A stretch of DNA of 10,909 nucleotides from Bacteroidales bacterium (GTDB lineage: Bacteria > Bacteroidota > Bacteroidia > Bacteroidales > WCHB1-69), in assembly GCA_017964755.1 (NCBI GenBank), contig JAGCRI010000151.1, forward strand, positions 1 through 10,909, given 5' to 3'. The stretch's first letter is position 1. Each line of letters starts with the position of its first letter. Shown here one piece after another: positions 7,469 through 10,909 of the stretch. A model generated the notes under the pieces. That model saw only the letters and a program-made list of their open reading frames with translations, made no database searches and was not told the DNA's origin. Both the position numbers and the translations under genes were made by a program.

Positions 7469-8044
7469 TTAATGTTTTTTTACTGAAAATCCGAATTTGC
7501 CGAGCATTTTTCCAAGGGTGTAGTAATGGCCGTGAGAGTAGCAGATGAGGTTAGCCTTGTCGAGGCGGAGTGTTTCATTTTTGTCAATCAGTGCAGAATC
7601 GACGCTGACAGAGACGATTTCTGCGATGAACATGTCGTGGGAGCCGAGCGGAATAACCTCTTTCACCACGCACTCTATATTCACGGGAGACTCGGCGATG
7701 ATAGGGGCTTTGACTTTTTGGGCGTGTGCGGGAGTCAGGCCGGTTTCGAGAAATTTGTTGTATTTGCTTCCTGAGCGCACCCCGCACCAGTCGGTGACGG
7801 CGGCAAGTCGTTCATCTGCGAGGTTTATTACAAACTCCTTGTTCTCTTTAATGATGTTGTAAGAATGCCGGCCAGGGCGCACCGAAATATAACACATTGG
7901 CGGGTCGGAGCAGATTGTGCCTGTCCACGCTATTGTGATGATGTTGCAGTCGGTTACTGAAGTGCCGCATGACACCAACACTACCGGAGTGGGATTTAAC
8001 ATGTTCCCCGCCCTGAATGTTATTTTTTCGTTGCTTTTTTTCAT
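7469..8044 (-). CDS. Flavin reductase family protein (FMN-binding split barrel)
   Basis: Cytoplasmic FMN-binding protein of the flavin reductase/flavoredoxin group, which passes electrons between NAD(P)H or a redox partner and flavin; the partner is not evident. From the ATG at 8044 it has 191 residues. Family signatures from the N-terminus are TPVVLVSCG, then NIITIAWTGTICSDPPM and YISVRPGRHSYNIIKENKEFVIN, the phosphate- and isoalloxazine-contacting part of the split barrel. DWCGVRSGSKYNKF and the PLGSHDMFIAEIVSV strand follow. An in-frame ATG at 8062 would add MGLSLI, but it lies inside the stem of a perfect 13-bp hairpin. The ATG at 8044 comes seven bases after that stem and matches the usual N-terminus of such proteins better. 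The gene heads the tight run with porZ, recO and the hydrolase. Confidence 0.88.
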   Translation of the reverse strand: MKKSNEKITFRAGNMLNPTPVVLVSCGTSVTDCNIITIAWTGTICSDPPMCYISVRPGRHSYNIIKENKEFVINLADERLAAVTDWCGVRSGSKYNKFLETGLTPAHAQKVKAPIIAESPVNIECVVKEVIPLGSHDMFIAEIVSVSVDSALIDKNETLRLDKANLICYSHGHYYTLGKMLGKFGFSVKKH

Positions 8045-8051
8045 GATAAGA

Positions 8052-8081
8052 GATAGTCCCATATCGAAATATGGGACTATC
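8052..8081 (-). terminator. Perfect 13-bp hairpin between the mutase and flavin reductase genes
   Basis: Arms 8052-8064 and 8069-8081 are exact reverse complements (GATAGTCCCATAT and ATATGGGACTATC on the plus strand) around a four-base loop, which is UUCG in the minus-strand RNA. It lies 20 bases after the mutase stop codon. The following bases, TCTTATC, are only weakly U-rich, so it is a poor classical intrinsic terminator. Because it ends just seven bases before the flavin reductase ATG, it may instead act as an attenuator, an mRNA-end stabiliser or a translation-blocking structure. Confidence 0.6.
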
Positions 8082-8101
8082 GGAAATTATTCGTCAATAA
8101 A

Positions 8102-9436
8102 TTAGGAGAGTACCATTTTTGCTTCAGAAAGCTTTTGATTGAGAAGTTCCTCTGTCTGCGCTTCCATGAGCATACGTAGATAAGGTTCTGTATTTGAAGG
8201 TCTTACATTGAACCACCAATCTTCAAATTCGATACGGTAGCCATCAAAGTCCATAAATTCGGTGGCGTTTTCATTATCCATGAAATGGTCTTTGAGTGCG
8301 TCCATTGCCTCTTGTTTTCTTTCGATTTTGAAATTTATTTCCCCTGAGTTCGCATAAACAGCTATTTTGGAAATGAATTGTGAAAGCGAAACACCCTGTC
8401 TCTTGAGTTCGCTGACGACATGCAGGATAACCAAAGAAGCTAGCATTGCGCTGTCTGAGTAATAAAAGTCGCGGAAGTAGTAGTGGCCGGCAAACTCGCC
8501 CCCGAAGGCGCCGTCAATTTCGCGGAGTTTCAGTGCCGCGTATGCACGTCCTACACGCCAGATATATACGTCGCGGTTCATCTTGCGGATATATTCTGTT
8601 ACGGATTTTGATGTGCGGATGTCTTGTATGACCTGTCCTTTCACATCTTTTTCTTTGATGAAATATTGGGCGAGAACGGCTATCATAAGGTCGGGTGAAA
8701 TGAACTCTCCTTTTTCATTCACAAACATAACGCGGTCGGCGTCACCGTCATAGATTACTCCGATGTCAGCTCCCTCTTCCAATACTCTTTCTCTCAGGGC
8801 CACCACATTTTCCGGTTCGAGCGGGTTTGCTTCGTGGTTCGGGAAAGTCCCGTCGAGTTCGTCAAACATATATACTGGCTGTTTGCCGTATATGTCTTTC
8901 ACAAGGGTGGAAGCCATGCCGTTTGAGCAGTCCATCACAATTTTCAGATTTGAAATGTCATACTGATAATTCTTCAGAAATTCAAGATATTCCTGTTTCA
9001 CTTCGTGCTTGATGACGGTTCCTTTTTTTGAGACCGGTTTCGGTGTTTGGTTTTCCACCATCTCTTTCAGTTCACCGAGCCCAGTGTCGAAGCCGACCGG
9101 CAGAGCATTTGTGCGCGACACTTTCAAGCCGTTGTATTCCTTCGGATTGTGTGAGGCGGTGATCATAACAGAGGCATCAAAATTATGTTTTGCGGTGAAA
9201 TAATAGACCATCGGGGTAGTGGTCAGGCCCATGTCGTACACGTCAGCGCCGGCATCTGTTATGCCGCGTGACAGATTCTCGAAAATTGCAGGGGATGATA
9301 CACGCATATCCCTGCCAACCAATACTTTATTGGTTTTTAGTAATGTTGGAAGGAAAAAACCGATTTTGTAAATGTCTTCCAAATTAAAATCCTTGTTAAA
9401 GACTCCTCTGAAGTCGTAGGCTTTGAATGCTCCCAT
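8102..9436 (-). CDS. Phosphomannomutase/phosphoglucomutase (alpha-D-phosphohexomutase)
   Basis: Cytoplasmic enzyme moving phosphate between C6 and C1 of hexose phosphates, supplying mannose-1-P or glucose-1-P for nucleotide sugars, surface polysaccharides and LPS. It has 444 residues in four domains. All active-site motifs are present: the phosphoserine loop TASHNP with Ser95; the metal loop DGDADR at 230-235; the sugar-binding loop GEFAGH at 313-318; and the C-terminal phosphate-binding loop RPSNTEP at 412-418. The N-terminal AYDFRG is also typical. The sequence does not settle the mannose versus glucose preference; the GEFAGH loop is compatible with the dual-specificity PMM/PGM group. It starts 27 bases after the upstream unknown gene with no clear promoter of its own, so co-transcription is likely. 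A strong hairpin follows its stop. Confidence 0.92.
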   Translation of the reverse strand: MGAFKAYDFRGVFNKDFNLEDIYKIGFFLPTLLKTNKVLVGRDMRVSSPAIFENLSRGITDAGADVYDMGLTTTPMVYYFTAKHNFDASVMITASHNPKEYNGLKVSRTNALPVGFDTGLGELKEMVENQTPKPVSKKGTVIKHEVKQEYLEFLKNYQYDISNLKIVMDCSNGMASTLVKDIYGKQPVYMFDELDGTFPNHEANPLEPENVVALRERVLEEGADIGVIYDGDADRVMFVNEKGEFISPDLMIAVLAQYFIKEKDVKGQVIQDIRTSKSVTEYIRKMNRDVYIWRVGRAYAALKLREIDGAFGGEFAGHYYFRDFYYSDSAMLASLVILHVVSELKRQGVSLSQFISKIAVYANSGEINFKIERKQEAMDALKDHFMDNENATEFMDFDGYRIEFEDWWFNVRPSNTEPYLRMLMEAQTEELLNQKLSEAKMVLS

Positions 9437-9463
9437 GATTTTTTGTTTTTGATTTATATTAAT

Positions 9464-10060
9464 TTATGAATTGATATTTTCTTTCACTGAATTTTCCCAA
9501 CGTGTGAATGCGTATTTGTTTATGTCGAAGAAAAGATTGTAAAAAGTGCGTCCCCAGTAGTTTTGAGTGCCGAACCCGCCAGGATTAAGCATGAAATTTT
9601 CGGTGAGTACAGTGCTTGATGTCGTGGTTTCGGCTATCACAATCCACAAGGAGCCCATTTTGGTCGTGTCGTCAAATGACTCGGTTAGCACCATTATTGC
9701 GAACCGTGTTGATTTTGGGAACTCGAGCGATGAGATGTATTCCACCACTGAAGCGTCAGACATAATGTCTGTAATATTGATTGTGTCGCACAGCAGGTTG
9801 GAGGTTTTGATGGCTTTGTTCTTTTTTGTGACCATCGAGAGGTCGTATTGCATCAACGGTTTGCGGAAGCTGAGACGGATGTTATACTTTTTTTGGTCGG
9901 AAAGTATCATCATGTTCCAAGCGTTCATGTAGTGGATGAGGACCTCCTGCGGAAGTGAGAAACTTTTTCGTGTGAGTTTTGCTTTGGTAAAATCAATCCC
10001 GGCCCAGGTAATCTCCTTTTCATTAAGAAAATCCATAAAATAAGATTGATTAAGATACAT
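9464..10060 (-). CDS. Uncharacterised Bacteroidales protein with GGFGxxNYW motif
   Basis: Function unknown. From the ATG at 10060 the product is 198 residues. No signal peptide, lipobox or membrane segment is visible, although an earlier exported form cannot be excluded. Recognisable pieces are an N-terminal ITWAGIDFTKAKL strand, a central beta-rich part (FAIMVLTESFDD, then GSLWIVIAETTTSSTVLTENF) and a C-terminal NPGGFGTQNYWGRTFYNLFFDI. From memory, this D-F-T-x-A-K start and GGFGxxNYW end recur in hypothetical proteins of Bacteroidetes, some of them secreted; I could not search. The frame can extend to a TTG at 10087, but that codon overlaps the candidate promoter box. ATG 10060 or the next ATG, 10036, are the realistic starts. 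The mutase gene follows after 27 bases, which suggests a joint transcript but no clear functional link. Confidence 0.72.
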   Translation of the reverse strand: MYLNQSYFMDFLNEKEITWAGIDFTKAKLTRKSFSLPQEVLIHYMNAWNMMILSDQKKYNIRLSFRKPLMQYDLSMVTKKNKAIKTSNLLCDTINITDIMSDASVVEYISSLEFPKSTRFAIMVLTESFDDTTKMGSLWIVIAETTTSSTVLTENFMLNPGGFGTQNYWGRTFYNLFFDINKYAFTRWENSVKENINS

Positions 10061-10084
10061 TAGGCCGTTGTTTATTATTATTTG

Positions 10085-10092
10085 CAAAAATA
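10085..10092 (-). promoter_or_regulatory. Candidate -7 box upstream of the unknown gene and mutase gene
   Basis: TATTTTTG on the minus strand matches TAnnTTTG and lies 24 bases before the ATG at 10060, the same spacing as the box before the channel gene. No clear -33 TTTG is present at the usual distance. It would drive the unknown gene and, through the 27-base gap, the mutase gene. It also rules out the upstream TTG start at 10087. Confidence 0.45.
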
Positions 10093-10105
10093 CAAGAAAT
10101 AACGG

Positions 10106-10124
10106 AATTTTTTACTTAAAAATT
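10106..10124. other. AT-only inverted repeat in the spacer after the regulator gene
   Basis: AATTTTT (10106-10112) and AAAAATT (10118-10124) are exact reverse complements around a TACTT loop. The location, in the ~134-base spacer between the regulator stop and the unknown gene start, would suit a terminator or an UP-like element. With no G-C pairs the stem is weak, so function is doubtful. Confidence 0.25.
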
Positions 10125-10194
10125 GTTAGAGAAGCCAAAATAATTATGTGGCATTTGGGAAAAAATCACATAGGGGTGTGCATCCGTACTTATA

Positions 10195-10909
10195 TTATCT
10201 TTTTTTTCCACTTTTTCTCACTTTCCACCATCCACCCTTGTCGGGACCAATGCGGGTGAGAAGCCCAGCGGACTTCAGCTTTGAAATGTTGTTTCTTATA
10301 TTTTTGGGATTAATACCAATAAGCAAACTTAGTTCACCCTGAGTTATATACGGATTATTCTCAATAATTGACAAGATTTTTTTCTGATTATCTGTCAGTC
10401 TTTCTAGGTCTTTTTCTAGGTCTTTTTCTAGGTCTTTTTCTGGGTCTTTTTCTGTAATAATTTTACTTTGTGTTGTGTCAGGTTTGTTATACATCAATTG
10501 CATGACGAATATAGTATGATTGGAGATATTCACTTCAAAATCATCAGAATATAGTTTGCCGTATATTTGTATATTTCTCGCTCCAGAACCCAAATCTTCT
10601 ACCCAGTCTATTTCGCGTAACACTTTTACCAGCAATGGGTTCTTTGTATAATTACTTAGTTCTTTAATGGATATGTCTCCTTCTTTTATAGATGGAATCA
10701 AACGTGTGGCATTACGTGTAATCACCCTGTCGGAAAATATTTCGAAAAAGCCAGCAGTTCCGTAACTATAGTCAGAATGTGCAACAAGATTTCCAACCAC
10801 CTCTCTAAAAAGCAAATTTCTTAAATCTCTTCGTTGTGTAGAGTTTGGCGCTAAGTAGAATTTGTCGGGCAAATGTTTGTATGCGAAGTTCATCAAGCCT
10901 ACGTATGCA
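10195..10909 (-). CDS. AlbA/Schlafen-type ATP-binding regulator, C-terminal part (5' end beyond window)
   Basis: Partial gene. The frame stays open to the right edge (reading A-Y-V-G-L-M-N-F), and the nominal start at 10896 is a TTG that reads naturally as leucine, so the true start lies outside. The visible part matches the C-terminal half of ATP-binding proteins with an N-terminal AlbA_2/Schlafen domain. First comes a HATPase_c_4-like region: LLFREVVGNLVAHSDYS with the E..N box, FSDRVITRNATR, and DLGSGARNI. An acidic/basic linker EKDPEKDLEKDLEKDLERL follows, then a winged helix (TDNQKKILSIIENNPYITQGELSLLIGI, NIRNNISKLKSAGLLTRIG, KGGWWKV). Such proteins are generally annotated as putative transcriptional regulators or RecG-like proteins and are common in accessory regions; their targets are mostly unknown. 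The gene ends ~134 bases before the next start. It may belong to a different locus starting to the right. Confidence 0.82.
   Translation of the reverse strand, partial: AYVGLMNFAYKHLPDKFYLAPNSTQRRDLRNLLFREVVGNLVAHSDYSYGTAGFFEIFSDRVITRNATRLIPSIKEGDISIKELSNYTKNPLLVKVLREIDWVEDLGSGARNIQIYGKLYSDDFEVNISNHTIFVMQLMYNKPDTTQSKIITEKDPEKDLEKDLEKDLERLTDNQKKILSIIENNPYITQGELSLLIGINPKNIRNNISKLKSAGLLTRIGPDKGGWWKVRKSGKKR
10404..10451 (-). repeat. 12-bp in-frame minisatellite in the regulator linker
   Basis: Four direct copies of CTAGGTCTTTTT (plus strand; the fourth has G for A) run without a gap. On the coding strand they give repeating Glu-Lys-Asp-Leu/Pro, and a degenerate flank continues on the ERL side. 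A 12-bp unit keeps the frame when copies are gained or lost, so linker length could vary between strains. Near-perfect identity suggests recent expansion or ongoing slippage. Confidence 0.9.

Noticed and set aside
10404..10451. CRISPR-like array
   Set aside because: The units are 12 bp, directly adjacent, with no spacers, and translate in frame within a gene.
10195..10909. Right-edge regulator as a complete 233-residue gene
   Set aside because: The nominal start is a TTG in the middle of a continuous frame that matches the interior of a longer family, so the 5' end is outside the window.

Overview
The window looks like part of a Bacteroidales chromosome. The clearest reason is a PorZ-like protein with a type IX secretion (T9SS) C-terminal sorting domain. 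Supporting signs are start codons without Shine-Dalgarno sequences, TATTTTTG boxes that fit the Bacteroidetes -7 promoter consensus TAnnTTTG, a RecO without a cysteine zinc motif, and a Bacteroidetes-style AlbA/Schlafen-class ATP-binding regulator. No rRNA, tRNA, CRISPR array or intact mobile element is visible.

From right to left, following the mostly minus-strand direction of transcription: the right edge (10195-10909) carries the 3' part of an ATP-binding, winged-helix regulator that runs off the window and contains an in-frame 12-bp minisatellite. After a gap with a candidate promoter come an unnamed ~200-residue protein with a GGFGxxNYW motif (9464-10060) and a phosphomannomutase/phosphoglucomutase (8102-9436), probably co-transcribed. 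A perfect 13-bp hairpin (8052-8081) separates these from a tight run of four genes: flavin reductase (7469-8044), porZ (5147-7462), recO (4401-5144) and a secreted alpha/beta-hydrolase (3442-4380). The gaps inside this run are 6, 2 and 20 bases, so it reads as one operon. Its mix of envelope secretion, DNA repair and redox genes suggests shared housekeeping expression rather than one pathway, although sugar-phosphate metabolism (the mutase) and PorZ both touch surface glycolipid biology.

The only plus-strand gene (3015-3440) encodes a small secreted protein built almost entirely of 18-residue tandem repeats. It converges on the hydrolase gene with one base between the two stop codons. It diverges from a large MscK-like mechanosensitive channel gene (324-2876), and the ~140-bp divergent region holds one TATTTTTG box facing each way.

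The left 323 bases carry no convincing gene. They hold a sharply bounded GC-rich island (about 59% G+C over 161-260, against about 30% over 61-160) inside AT-rich spacer, possibly a dispersed repeat or a remnant. Overall this is mainly a conserved housekeeping region. The points most worth a second look are the repeat protein, the hairpin just before the flavin reductase start, the GC-rich island and the minisatellite in the regulator. I see no complete new defence or mobile system.
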